Assembly (NCBI GenBank): GCA_009377745.1 | Contig: WHTK01000022.1 | Span: forward strand, 1-53,151 | DNA length: 53,151 bases | Direction: 5' to 3' | Source: Dehalococcoidia bacterium | Lineage (GTDB): Bacteria > Chloroflexota > Dehalococcoidia > DSTF01 > WHTK01 | Part shown: positions 1 to 7,481 of the stretch, piece by piece | Numbering within the stretch: position 1 is the stretch's first letter | How the letters are laid out: every line of letters begins with the position of its first letter | Translations under genes and position numbers: made by a program | The notes under the pieces: generated by a model | Database searches by the model: none | What the model was told of the DNA's origin: nothing | The model's input: only the letters and a program-made list of their open reading frames with translations

Positions 1-2
1 TA

Positions 3-479
3 CATACGGTCGAGTACTACGCGACCCGCATCTACCAGAAGCTCGGAGTGGCCAACCGCACGCAGGCCGCGATTCTCGCTGCAGGGCTGAGCCTCGCTGC
101 TGAAGACCCTGGAGCTCCCGAGCCTTCTTCCAGGGAATTCCAAGATGCCCTGCCGGTCGCACTGAGCGAAACTCCGGTCCTAAGTGAAAGGCCGAGGAGG
201 AAGCTCGTGACGTTACTTGGAGCAGGATTGGGGAGCGCGGTGCTGGCCGCTGTCGCGGCAATTGGTCTTTTGGCCGGTTTGCTGCCGGGCTCGCCCGTCT
301 CGAACAACGCGTTGGTTGGTGCGAAGGAGCAGCATTGCGTCGGTCAGCCCGACTACATTGTCCTGGCTGGAGGACAGCCGGAGCCTTTGCCCAAGAAGCC
401 CGTCGTTTGCTACGAGACGTTCGATGAAGCCATCGAGTCGCTAGACCTCGATCGGCATGACTACCGGCCACAGCCGTAG
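3..479 (+). CDS. LuxR-HTH membrane regulator, 5' end outside the window
   Basis: The open frame runs in from the left edge. Its first residues (TVEYYATRIYQKLGVANRTQ) match the recognition helix and last helix of a LuxR/GerE-type DNA-binding domain, so the HTH start and anything before it are missing. After a linker there is one hydrophobic segment (about residues 75-95 of the visible part), then a short exported tail of about 50 residues with two cysteines. This is the same HTH-membrane-outside layout as the following genes, but with a very small outer part. An internal GTG at 48 could be mistaken for the start, but the HTH continues upstream of it. The ligand or target is unknown. Confidence 0.7.
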   Translation, partial: HTVEYYATRIYQKLGVANRTQAAILAAGLSLAAEDPGAPEPSSREFQDALPVALSETPVLSERPRRKLVTLLGAGLGSAVLAAVAAIGLLAGLLPGSPVSNNALVGAKEQHCVGQPDYIVLAGGQPEPLPKKPVVCYETFDEAIESLDLDRHDYRPQP

Positions 480-522
480 CGCCAATCCCGCAGCCTCACC
501 GCCGAGAACAGATCTTCGGATA

Positions 523-551
523 GGGTAATTCCGCGCCAGTTCCTCTTAGAG
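523..551 (+). promoter_or_regulatory. Sigma70-like promoter, TAATTC class, for the regulator at 580
   Basis: GGGTAA (523-528), a 17-base spacer and TTAGAG (546-551). The box sits inside TAATTC (526-531), which recurs at the same offset before other regulators. Here the start codon lies 28 bases further on and is preceded by GGAGG, so this transcript has a leader. Confidence 0.45.
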
Positions 552-579
552 TGGTTGCAAAGCGACTGGAGGTTCGAGC

Positions 580-1662
580 ATGAAACGCGGTAGGCCTCGG
601 CACGACGACATCCTTACGCCGCGAGAGTGGGACGTAGCAGAGCTGCTGCGCGAAGGCCTCACGAACGAGGAGATAGCGGCTCGGCTCCAGATATCCTTCG
701 CGGCCGCCAAGTACCACGTGGGCGAGATCCTCTCGAAGCTGGGCGTTAGCAGCCGGCAGCAAGCGGTCGACCTGCTCGACCGCCGCCAGCGCGCCTGGAT
801 CAGGCTGCCTTTGGGCATCGAGCCGCTCTCGCAGTTGTTGGACAAAGCGCTCTCACGGTATAGGTTGGCAATCGCCGGTACGTCGCTGGCGCTCGTAGCC
901 GTTGTCGCCGGCCTTGCGCTATTCGGCTTTGGATCGATGGAGACCGGCAATCAGGGGCCTGTGGCGTACGAGGTGGGGTTGGACGTCGCGTCTCCAGAAC
1001 GGCAGGCATTGATGGCGGCAAGGCGAGATTCGCCGTTTAAGCAAAGCCTGCTCTTCACAAAGGTGGAGCCCGCGAACGTGGGTGACGAGGCCGAGGTCAT
1101 CGCTTCGCTACCGCGCGTAACCTCGGTCGCAGAGCTCGAGGCCGTGATGACGCCGGATGTGAACCTGATCGTCATCGACCAGAGCGCCCTGGAAGACCTC
1201 CGAGGGTCAGATGCTCTGCTCAGCGAGGTGAAGAACGGTCGCTCGCTCATGGGGCTGAACGTGACTCTAGCGGATCTGCATCGGTTTTCAGACCCTGCAC
1301 GCGACCCGACAGCGGTCGTATGGGAGACATCTCCCGAGGGGATCACAACCTATAAGACGGCAGGCGACCTACCCGGCCTGGACGAGCTCTATCCGGCGCC
1401 GCCCGCCGGAGTAACCTTTTTCAGCTTCCTCACCGCCGGCACGGAAAGTGAGATACGAGCGATAGCCGAGCGTCCGAACATACAGCCCCACTATCGAACC
1501 GGCGACGACGCCCAGTTGGCCTTCCTCAGTGGCGTGTTCAAGACTGCGCTGACGCGCCTCGACGATGGTGAGTGGGATGTGGCCGAATATGTCTGGCCAA
1601 AGCCGACTCTGTGTCAAAAGCAGCAGCCCGATGGCACCTGGGCTGAGATTGCCTGCCCCTAG
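580..1662 (+). CDS. LuxR-HTH one-component membrane regulator with exported sensor domain
   Basis: 360 residues. An N-terminal LuxR/GerE HTH covers about residues 8-66 (ILTPREWDV, GLTNEEIAARL, AKYHVGEILSKLGV); one membrane span follows at about 95-118, then an exported C-terminal domain of about 240 residues. The outer domain has no motif I recognise, but it is clearly paralogous to that of the gene at 14002-15045 (shared pattern 'GLDVA', 'LPRVTSVAELEA', 'PDVNLIVID', 'GLNVTLADL'). The start is ATG with GGAGG seven bases upstream. By architecture it should sense something outside the membrane and bind DNA inside. A TTGCCT/AGGCAA inverted repeat overlaps its stop codon. Confidence 0.8.
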   Translation: MKRGRPRHDDILTPREWDVAELLREGLTNEEIAARLQISFAAAKYHVGEILSKLGVSSRQQAVDLLDRRQRAWIRLPLGIEPLSQLLDKALSRYRLAIAGTSLALVAVVAGLALFGFGSMETGNQGPVAYEVGLDVASPERQALMAARRDSPFKQSLLFTKVEPANVGDEAEVIASLPRVTSVAELEAVMTPDVNLIVIDQSALEDLRGSDALLSEVKNGRSLMGLNVTLADLHRFSDPARDPTAVVWETSPEGITTYKTAGDLPGLDELYPAPPAGVTFFSFLTAGTESEIRAIAERPNIQPHYRTGDDAQLAFLSGVFKTALTRLDDGEWDVAEYVWPKPTLCQKQQPDGTWAEIACP

Positions 1663-1716
1663 GCAAGGGGAGGACAGGTAGTGTAAATCCAGGCTAGAGG
1701 CTCTGCCTTAGACGCA

Positions 1717-1947
1717 ATGTCTAGAGGCCGGCCTCCTACCAAGGACATTCTCACCCCGCGTGAATGGGAGGTGCTGGCGCTCGTCCGCGAGGGCAGCACT
1801 AACATCCAGATCGCAGAGCGCCTGGGAATTAGCGAGCACGCAGCCAAGTTCCATATGGCGATGATCTTCAAGCGACTCAAAGTTCACAACAGACGTGAAG
1901 CCGCGCTCTGGGTGGCCGATCGATTCGTCGCCTCGAACCACCACTAG
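1717..1947 (+). CDS. Stand-alone LuxR-type HTH protein
   Basis: 76 residues, essentially only the HTH seen in the neighbouring genes (RGRPPTKDILTPREWEVL, then AERLGISEHAAKFHM) with no membrane span or sensor domain. It could be a soluble regulator, a competitor for the neighbours' sites, or the surviving front end of a truncated regulator. The protein starts at an ATG with no good Shine-Dalgarno sequence. A TAAATC box at 1684-1689 resembles the promoter element before the adjacent regulators. Confidence 0.65.
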   Translation: MSRGRPPTKDILTPREWEVLALVREGSTNIQIAERLGISEHAAKFHMAMIFKRLKVHNRREAALWVADRFVASNHH

Positions 1948-1977
1948 AACCGGTTCGGCAGGACCGGTCGACGGACA

Positions 1978-2006
1978 GTGTAATTCGGCCTGCTTCTTCC
2001 TAAGAT
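1978..2006 (+). promoter_or_regulatory. Sigma70-like promoter, TAATTC class
   Basis: GTGTAA (1978-1983), 17 bases, TAAGAT (2001-2006); the start codon follows nine bases later at 2016. The TAATTC core is at 1981-1986. With a transcript start 6-8 bases after the -10 box, the leader would be only a few bases. Confidence 0.5.
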
Positions 2007-2015
2007 CGGCCCGCC

Positions 2016-2435
2016 ATGAGAAGAGGCCGGCCACCCCACGACGACATCTTGACCCCTCGCGAATGGGAAGTATTGGCGCTACTTCGAGACGACCTGACTT
2101 ATCCCCAGATCGCATTGCGTCTTGGCATCAGCGAGCGCGGCGCGAAATATCACGTCCTCGAGATCATTAGCAAGCTGGGAGTCAGCAAACGCCGCGAAGC
2201 ATCCCAATGGGTGACTCTCATTTCCGTTCTTGGCATCGCCACGGGTGCCCTTGGCTTCCTGCTCTTTGCACGCTTCCTCAAGGCATGGGACCTGCACCAG
2301 CGACGTCGTTCAGGCAGCCAAGCAGGCGAAGCCCCGCAGAGTCACGTCTACCTGCTCGCCGTTTGCGCCGTCCTCTTGCTCGCAACCGCCCTCGTTCTTC
2401 TCCTCCTCGCTGCCAACATTGCCGGTCGGCCGTGA
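2016..2435 (+). CDS. LuxR-HTH protein with two membrane helices
   Basis: 139 residues. The N-terminal LuxR-type HTH (about 6-64: DDILTPREWEVLALL, LGISERGAKYHV) is followed by two strongly hydrophobic segments at about 68-90 and 113-136, joined by a short charged loop. Unlike its neighbours it has no sizeable exported domain, so if it senses anything, it would be in the membrane or through a partner. Its promoter (1978-2006) leaves almost no leader, and there is no AGGAGG before the ATG. Confidence 0.7.
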   Translation: MRRGRPPHDDILTPREWEVLALLRDDLTYPQIALRLGISERGAKYHVLEIISKLGVSKRREASQWVTLISVLGIATGALGFLLFARFLKAWDLHQRRRSGSQAGEAPQSHVYLLAVCAVLLLATALVLLLLAANIAGRP

Positions 2436-2467
2436 GACCTGGAGGCTGGTTGGGCTGAGGGTGAGTA

Positions 2468-2496
2468 GTGTAATTCGCGACCTTTGCTCTTAGCAT
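2468..2496 (+). promoter_or_regulatory. Promoter giving a predicted leaderless mRNA
   Basis: GTGTAA (2468-2473), 17 bases, TAGCAT (2491-2496), then exactly six bases before the ATG at 2503. The TAATTC core is at 2471-2476. The expected transcript start coincides with the start codon, and no ribosome site is present. Confidence 0.55.
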
Positions 2497-2502
2497 CAGG
2501 TC

Positions 2503-3861
2503 ATGAGCAGGCGCGGACGGCCCCCGACTAAAGACATTCTTACGCCCCGAGAATGGGAAGTACTGGACCTCCTGCGCCAAGGGCTTTCCAACCGCGAGAT
2601 CGCCGAACGTCTCGGTATCAGCTTCGACGGCGCTCGCTTTCACGTGGCGCAGATCCTGTCGAAGCTCAACGTCAGCTCCCGTCAAGAGGCCGCGAACTGG
2701 CGCGCCGACCGCCGTTACTGGGGCCTCGGATTCCTCGCCGCCCTGGTCGAGAGACCACGCCTGGAGACCGCTATGAAGTTGACGAGCCTGACGTTGCTGG
2801 CCGGAGTGGTCACGAGCCTCGTGCTGCTTTCGGTGGGCCTGGCGCTAGAGACCAAGCGCGCGCCGAAGACTGACGAGCAGGACACGGCCACCCTGACCGT
2901 GCCGCCGCTCGACCAGCCGCTTGAGAGAGCGCCTTACCGACTCGTCTCGGCCGGCTACGATGCGTCATTGCCTTCGACCCAGGCGCCCCTCGACCGCGCT
3001 CACGCGGTCTCGGCGCCGGCCGCTGACTTGGAGACTGCTCGTGCCTCCTCCCTGTTTCCCCTCGGGCTCCCCGAGGGCTATCGCGTGGTCGCGGCGGACA
3101 GCGCCGGCCGTCCAGCCGAGCTCTATCTCGAGCTCACGCTCTCCGGGCCCACCGGCGAGGTGGCCGTTACCCGCTCGCGACCGGAGACCTTCCCAATCGA
3201 CATCCGCGTCGACCAGGACCGCGCCGACGCCCAGCTCCGACCCTTCAACCTGATCGCCCTCGTACCGAAAGATCCGAGGGAACCCACCGTGCTCCGGGGT
3301 TACGCCGACGAGGGTATCGATATCTCGGTCAGTGGCATCGTGCCGCAGCCGGACGACCTCCTCGATTTGTATCGCAGGCTGTCGCGTCACACGAGCCCGC
3401 TCGCCGCGGAGAGCATGTTCCCCCGCCTTCCCCCCGAGAGCGAACGGCTGCCCCGCGCCGAGAGCATCGACCACACTGGGCCCTGCCGGATCACGCCTAG
3501 TATCAAGGTCCAGTACGCTACCCAGCAGGTCATCGGCCTGGAGCTCACCGTCGCCTTCACCTGCGCCGGCGTCGTCGAAGCACAGCCCTGCCCGCCGGAG
3601 GGGTACGATGCTTCACTCGGCTACCAGCGGGCCTGCGACGCGGACGGCCTCTTTATCGATACCTTCTTCACAGTGAAGAGCAACAATGCAGGCCTGCAGA
3701 GCAGCGGCCGTACGGCCGTACTCGAGGACGGTTCGATCGCGAGCGCGGTCACGCGCTCCTTCGTCGCGAACGGCGCCTCTGGCCACCTGGAGCCGATCGA
3801 GATCTGCGTCCACATGCGTTTCACGGATACCTGTGCTCGCTTCACCTACGTGGTCCCGTAG
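2503..3861 (+). CDS. LuxR-HTH one-component membrane regulator, large exported domain
   Basis: 452 residues: LuxR-type HTH at about 11-66 (DILTPREWEVLDLLRQGLSN, RFHVAQILSKLNV), a membrane span at about 93-115, then about 335 exported residues. The outer part has a proline-rich stalk followed by a beta-rich domain with several cysteines near the C-terminus (CTFAC-like spacing, PCPPEGY, CVHMRFTDTCARF), suggesting disulfides outside the membrane. I do not recognise the fold. The ATG directly follows the promoter at 2468-2496 with no ribosome site. Confidence 0.8.
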   Translation: MSRRGRPPTKDILTPREWEVLDLLRQGLSNREIAERLGISFDGARFHVAQILSKLNVSSRQEAANWRADRRYWGLGFLAALVERPRLETAMKLTSLTLLAGVVTSLVLLSVGLALETKRAPKTDEQDTATLTVPPLDQPLERAPYRLVSAGYDASLPSTQAPLDRAHAVSAPAADLETARASSLFPLGLPEGYRVVAADSAGRPAELYLELTLSGPTGEVAVTRSRPETFPIDIRVDQDRADAQLRPFNLIALVPKDPREPTVLRGYADEGIDISVSGIVPQPDDLLDLYRRLSRHTSPLAAESMFPRLPPESERLPRAESIDHTGPCRITPSIKVQYATQQVIGLELTVAFTCAGVVEAQPCPPEGYDASLGYQRACDADGLFIDTFFTVKSNNAGLQSSGRTAVLEDGSIASAVTRSFVANGASGHLEPIEICVHMRFTDTCARFTYVVP

Positions 3862-3927
3862 CTGCGGGGTGCGAGCCCGTTAGCACTGCCGCCGGCGGTT
3901 TCTCCCGCGAATTCTCCGGACCTGGTA

Positions 3928-3956
3928 ATGTAATTCACCCTTTGCCTCCATAAGTT
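3928..3956 (+). promoter_or_regulatory. Promoter giving a predicted leaderless mRNA
   Basis: ATGTAA (3928-3933), 17 bases, TAAGTT (3951-3956), then six bases and the ATG at 3963. The TAATTC core is at 3931-3936, the same spacing as before the gene at 2503. Confidence 0.55.
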
Positions 3957-3962
3957 GAAGCC

Positions 3963-5618
3963 ATGAAACGCGGACGACCACCCACACAGGACATCCTCAC
4001 GCCACGCGAGTGGGAGGTGCTGGAGCTGCTGCGCGCCGGTCTGACCAACGATCAGATTGCGGAACGCCTCGGCATTAGCTATGACGGCGCCAAGTTCCAC
4101 GTCTCCGAAATCATCACCAAGCTCGGCGTGCGCACCCGCTACGAAGCAGCGGCCTGGCGCCCATCCCCAGGGCGCCGCTGGCAGTGGATGGGCTTGGCTG
4201 TGGGCCTGAAAAAGACTGCCTTGGAGGCTGGGATGAAGACTCTTGGAGCATTACCGCTAGCCGCAGCCGCCGGCGCGCTTGGCTTGCTTGTGATTGGGCT
4301 CTTGTTTATGCAGGCGCGCCAGCAATCCAGCGCCAGCACCGCGGTAGGAAAGATCGCCTACGTCCAGGACGGGGATATTTGGGTGAAGCATCTCCCCAAC
4401 GGCCCGGTGAAACAGATCACGCACGATGGTCTCAACTCGGCGCCGAAGTGGTCGCCCAGCGGCGACTGGCTGAGCTATCGTAGCTATCACAAGGACGGTG
4501 ATGCCGGTGGCCTCCGCTCTTGGGTGATCCGCCAGGACGGCAGCGATGAGCGATTTGTCGACCACACCTTTGTGGCGTGGTCGCCAAACGAAGATCTGCT
4601 CGCCTTCATGGCGTGGGACTCCGTGGCAAGCCGGGATGAGATAGGCGAGCTGGTCGTGGAGAGGCCGGACGGCTCCGGTCGCTATCGAGTACTGCCGCCG
4701 GTCGATCACAGCGCCATCTTCACGACAGGACTTTCGTATACGCGAACACCGTGGCTCTCCTGGAGTCCTGACGGCCGCTGGTTGGCCTTCACGGAAACGG
4801 TGACGGTCGTTCCTCGAGACACGGATGGTTACTGCGACTGCTCTAGCTACGTCACACTCAACCGCGTCCCGGCTGATGGCAGATCGAGCGCTGAGGTTTT
4901 CTATCGCGGTGACCTCGATGTCGAGCTCGCGACGTGGGACGGTTGGTCCGCCGATGGCCGGTTCTATCTGCTCGCCACGAGGCCGTCCACATCTGGCGGA
5001 GCTAATTACCCCTGGGGACCTCTGATTGCTGCTCCGGTCGATGGCTCGACTCCGCGGCCCAGCGAGGCCATGTTGCACTGGAATGATGTCAGCGCTATCG
5101 CTCGGTCTCTGGACGGCCGTTCGCTCGCGATCGTCGAAGGGGAGAGTCGCGCGAGCTGGCAAGACAAACGCATCACGCTCTACGCCCCAGGCACCGGTAG
5201 GCTAAGCCCGCTCACTGAGCCGGACGTGACGGCAATCTCGCCGGCCTGGTCGCCTTCTGGCTCGCAGATCACCTACACCGCGGCGCCCAATGCACCTGGC
5301 ATCGACACGCATGCAGGTGCGGCCGGCGTCCTAGCCGAGCGACGCGTATGGGTGATGGACAGCGACGGCACCAATCATCGCCAGCTGACGGACGACCCGC
5401 GCTACCGCGACGAGAACCCACGCTGGTCGGCAGATGGCAAGCAGATCCTGTTTGCTCGAATCGACCTGGAGGCGGAGACGCCGGACCTGTCGCTGTGGCT
5501 GTTGCAGGTCGAGTCGGGTGAGCTGGAACAGGTCGTCGGCGGCCTCGAAGTAATCGATGGTGGCGAAGGGTTTCTTTGGCTGGAAGACCGGCAATTCGAC
5601 TACTGGCGAAAGCCATAG
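3963..5618 (+). CDS. LuxR-HTH membrane regulator with exported TolB/PD40-like beta-propeller
   Basis: 551 residues. LuxR-type HTH at about 10-66, membrane span at about 93-116, then a repeat domain of about 430 residues. Repeats have the PD40/TolB signature: 'GKIAYVQDGDIWV', 'PKWSPSGDWLSYRS', 'LSWSPDGRWLAFTE', 'PAWSPSGSQITYT', 'NPRWSADGKQILFARI', that is W-S-P-x-G followed by a beta strand, about six blades. Such propellers usually bind ligands or proteins. A membrane-tethered transcription factor reading an exported propeller is the simplest model. The paralogue with the same layout is the next gene on the other strand (5691-7376), convergent with this one. Confidence 0.85.
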   Translation: MKRGRPPTQDILTPREWEVLELLRAGLTNDQIAERLGISYDGAKFHVSEIITKLGVRTRYEAAAWRPSPGRRWQWMGLAVGLKKTALEAGMKTLGALPLAAAAGALGLLVIGLLFMQARQQSSASTAVGKIAYVQDGDIWVKHLPNGPVKQITHDGLNSAPKWSPSGDWLSYRSYHKDGDAGGLRSWVIRQDGSDERFVDHTFVAWSPNEDLLAFMAWDSVASRDEIGELVVERPDGSGRYRVLPPVDHSAIFTTGLSYTRTPWLSWSPDGRWLAFTETVTVVPRDTDGYCDCSSYVTLNRVPADGRSSAEVFYRGDLDVELATWDGWSADGRFYLLATRPSTSGGANYPWGPLIAAPVDGSTPRPSEAMLHWNDVSAIARSLDGRSLAIVEGESRASWQDKRITLYAPGTGRLSPLTEPDVTAISPAWSPSGSQITYTAAPNAPGIDTHAGAAGVLAERRVWVMDSDGTNHRQLTDDPRYRDENPRWSADGKQILFARIDLEAETPDLSLWLLQVESGELEQVVGGLEVIDGGEGFLWLEDRQFDYWRKP

Positions 5619-5690
5619 CCAATGCCCGCGGTTTCTGGAGCGTAGCTACCACCCTTGGCGCGCCACCGATGCCTGGCCGCCGAGTCAGCC

Positions 5691-7376
5691 TTAGGGGCGC
5701 CACCAGTCGTAGAAGTAGTCCCAGCTGATGTGTCCCTGGTATCCGTCGAGGAGGAACCGCGCCGATTGAGCACCGGAACTGACGTTAGCAACAACCTGCG
5801 TCGCGACGCCTCCGTCCGCCGGCACCAACCAGAGTGAGGCCGTCGGCTCTGATCCGACGCAGGCGAACAGGATCTGTGCGTTGTCCCCCGACCACAGCGG
5901 CCTTTCCTGTCGGCAGTCCGCTCCCTCAGTGGTTAGCGGCCGTAGATCCGAGCCATCGGCCTTCATCGTCCAGACCCGGCGCGAGGCCTCGACGTCTGGG
6001 CGCGGCGCCTCGAGGTCTCTTGGGCCAGTGTCGGGCCGCGCGACGTAGGCGATGGAGCCGCCGTTGAATGACCAGCTAGGGGAGACGGCGACCACGCCTT
6101 CGTCCGTTAGGCGATGCATCTGTCCGCCATTTAGGTCCATGAGGACGATCGACTTGTCCGTCTGTGCATCGATAGGCGGGACGGCGCGGGCACCAGGCTC
6201 GACAGGAGGACTCACGAGCGCGACACCGACGACGATCGCAAGCTGGTCGCCGGTAGGCGATATGGCCATGAAGTCGCGATAAGTGAGGGTGGGTAAGCCA
6301 GCGCCCTCTGGCGACCTCGTGAGCAGCGCCTGCAGCCGCGTCGGCAGGCCACCGGCCACGTCAGGCGGTTGGCCAGACGGCGCCAGGGTCACAAGCGCCG
6401 AGGCACCGCCGTCTGAAGCGGCCCACAGCGCTGGCATGAGCGTCGAGCTCGGGACGGAATTGACTGGCGAGACGCTGGCCGCGAACAGCTCATGCTCGTC
6501 TCTGCCATCGGCGCGCACGGCCCGGATGCCGACGTAGCTGTAGCCGCCGTAGAGTGAGTCGTGGTCCTGGTGGTGCTCCTCGAAGGCGATCCACTCACCA
6601 TTGTCGCTCCATGCCAGATTGCTGCGGCGGTCGAGGGTGCCGTCGCCGGCCAGAGAGGGCAGCAACTCGCGGCGTCCACTGCCGTCGGCGTTCTCGGTCA
6701 CCAGCACGCTGGCGCCCAGAAAGAGCGGTCCGGCTGGGACGGTAAAGGCGAGGACGTCCTCATTCGGCGACCAGGTTGCCCGTCCTTGTGGTATTACGCG
6801 GCGTTCCTCGGAGCCGTCTGCCCGGATGACCCATACGCCGAAGCGGTCCCGGTCTAAGGGCGGGGAGCGCTCGAACATGATCCACTCACCCGAGGGCGAC
6901 CAATCTGGCCTCACAGCGGCGTCTTCAAAGGTAAGCTGCCGCGCCGTGCCAGACGGCAGGTCCTGTACCCAGAGGTTGCCGTCCTGGACATAGGCAACCT
7001 TTCCAAGCGGCCCCGTCACCTGTTCGGCCTTACCGTCGAGGGCGATGGCAAACAGGATGGCGAGGCCGGCGACGGTAGCTGCTGCCGCTGAACCGAGGCC
7101 GGCGCGCACGATCACGGCCTTCTGGGGCAGGATGGCGAGGACAATGCCGAGCAGGCCGCGTCGCCGGCGCTCCTGCTCCGCCCAGGCAGCAGCCTCCTCC
7201 CGGCTCGTTAGTCCCAGCTTCGACAGAATCTCGGAGACGTGGAACTTCGTCGTGTTGCGGCTGATGCCCAGGTTGTCGGCGATCTGCTCGTTGCTCAGGC
7301 CCGTGCGCAGGAGACTGAGCACCTCCCATTCGCGGGGAGTAAGGATGTCGTCGTAGCGGGGGCGGCCGCGCTTCAT
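5691..7376 (-). CDS. LuxR-HTH membrane regulator with exported TolB/PD40-like beta-propeller
   Basis: 561 residues, paralogue of the gene at 3963-5618. HTH at about 10-66 (DDILTPREWEVLSLLRTGLS, TTKFHVSEILSKLGL), membrane span at about 92-113, then PD40-type repeats ('GKVAYVQDGNLWVQDLP', 'PDWSPSGEWIMFE', 'LAWSDNGEWIAFEE', 'PSWSFNGGSIAYVA', 'RPLWSGDNAQILFA'). The phrase G-K-x-A-Y-V-Q-D-G-x-x-W-V is shared with the paralogue, which points to a duplication followed by inversion. The start is ATG at 7376, six bases after the -10 box TAGCCT. Confidence 0.85.
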   Translation of the reverse strand: MKRGRPRYDDILTPREWEVLSLLRTGLSNEQIADNLGISRNTTKFHVSEILSKLGLTSREEAAAWAEQERRRRGLLGIVLAILPQKAVIVRAGLGSAAAATVAGLAILFAIALDGKAEQVTGPLGKVAYVQDGNLWVQDLPSGTARQLTFEDAAVRPDWSPSGEWIMFERSPPLDRDRFGVWVIRADGSEERRVIPQGRATWSPNEDVLAFTVPAGPLFLGASVLVTENADGSGRRELLPSLAGDGTLDRRSNLAWSDNGEWIAFEEHHQDHDSLYGGYSYVGIRAVRADGRDEHELFAASVSPVNSVPSSTLMPALWAASDGGASALVTLAPSGQPPDVAGGLPTRLQALLTRSPEGAGLPTLTYRDFMAISPTGDQLAIVVGVALVSPPVEPGARAVPPIDAQTDKSIVLMDLNGGQMHRLTDEGVVAVSPSWSFNGGSIAYVARPDTGPRDLEAPRPDVEASRRVWTMKADGSDLRPLTTEGADCRQERPLWSGDNAQILFACVGSEPTASLWLVPADGGVATQVVANVSSGAQSARFLLDGYQGHISWDYFYDWWRP

Positions 7377-7382
7377 GGCGAT

Positions 7383-7411
7383 AGGCTATCAAGCCCCGAG
7401 CCGAATTTGCC
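7383..7411 (-). promoter_or_regulatory. Promoter giving a predicted leaderless mRNA
   Basis: On the minus strand: GGCAAA (7411-7406) overlapping AAATTC (7408-7403), 17 bases, TAGCCT (7388-7383), then six bases to the ATG at 7376. This is the minus-strand counterpart of the TAATTC-class promoters. Confidence 0.5.
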
Positions 7412-7481
7412 CACCCATCTATCGTTGGGGCGTCTACCGCGCTATCAGAGGCTCAAATGATTGTTCGACCAGAAGAGTTAG

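Noticed and set aside
1651..1668. TTGCCT/AGGCAA inverted repeat over the stop of the 580-1662 gene as a terminator
   Set aside because: It overlaps coding sequence and has no T-tract; transcription may well continue into the next gene.
4257..5162. Open frame of 301 codons antisense to a propeller-bearing regulator
   Set aside because: Product is Arg-rich; the repeat signatures are on the other strand.
5656..5665. Palindrome TGGCGCGCCA as a terminator or operator
   Set aside because: Ten bases with no loop and no T-run; palindromes of this kind are expected in GC-rich DNA.
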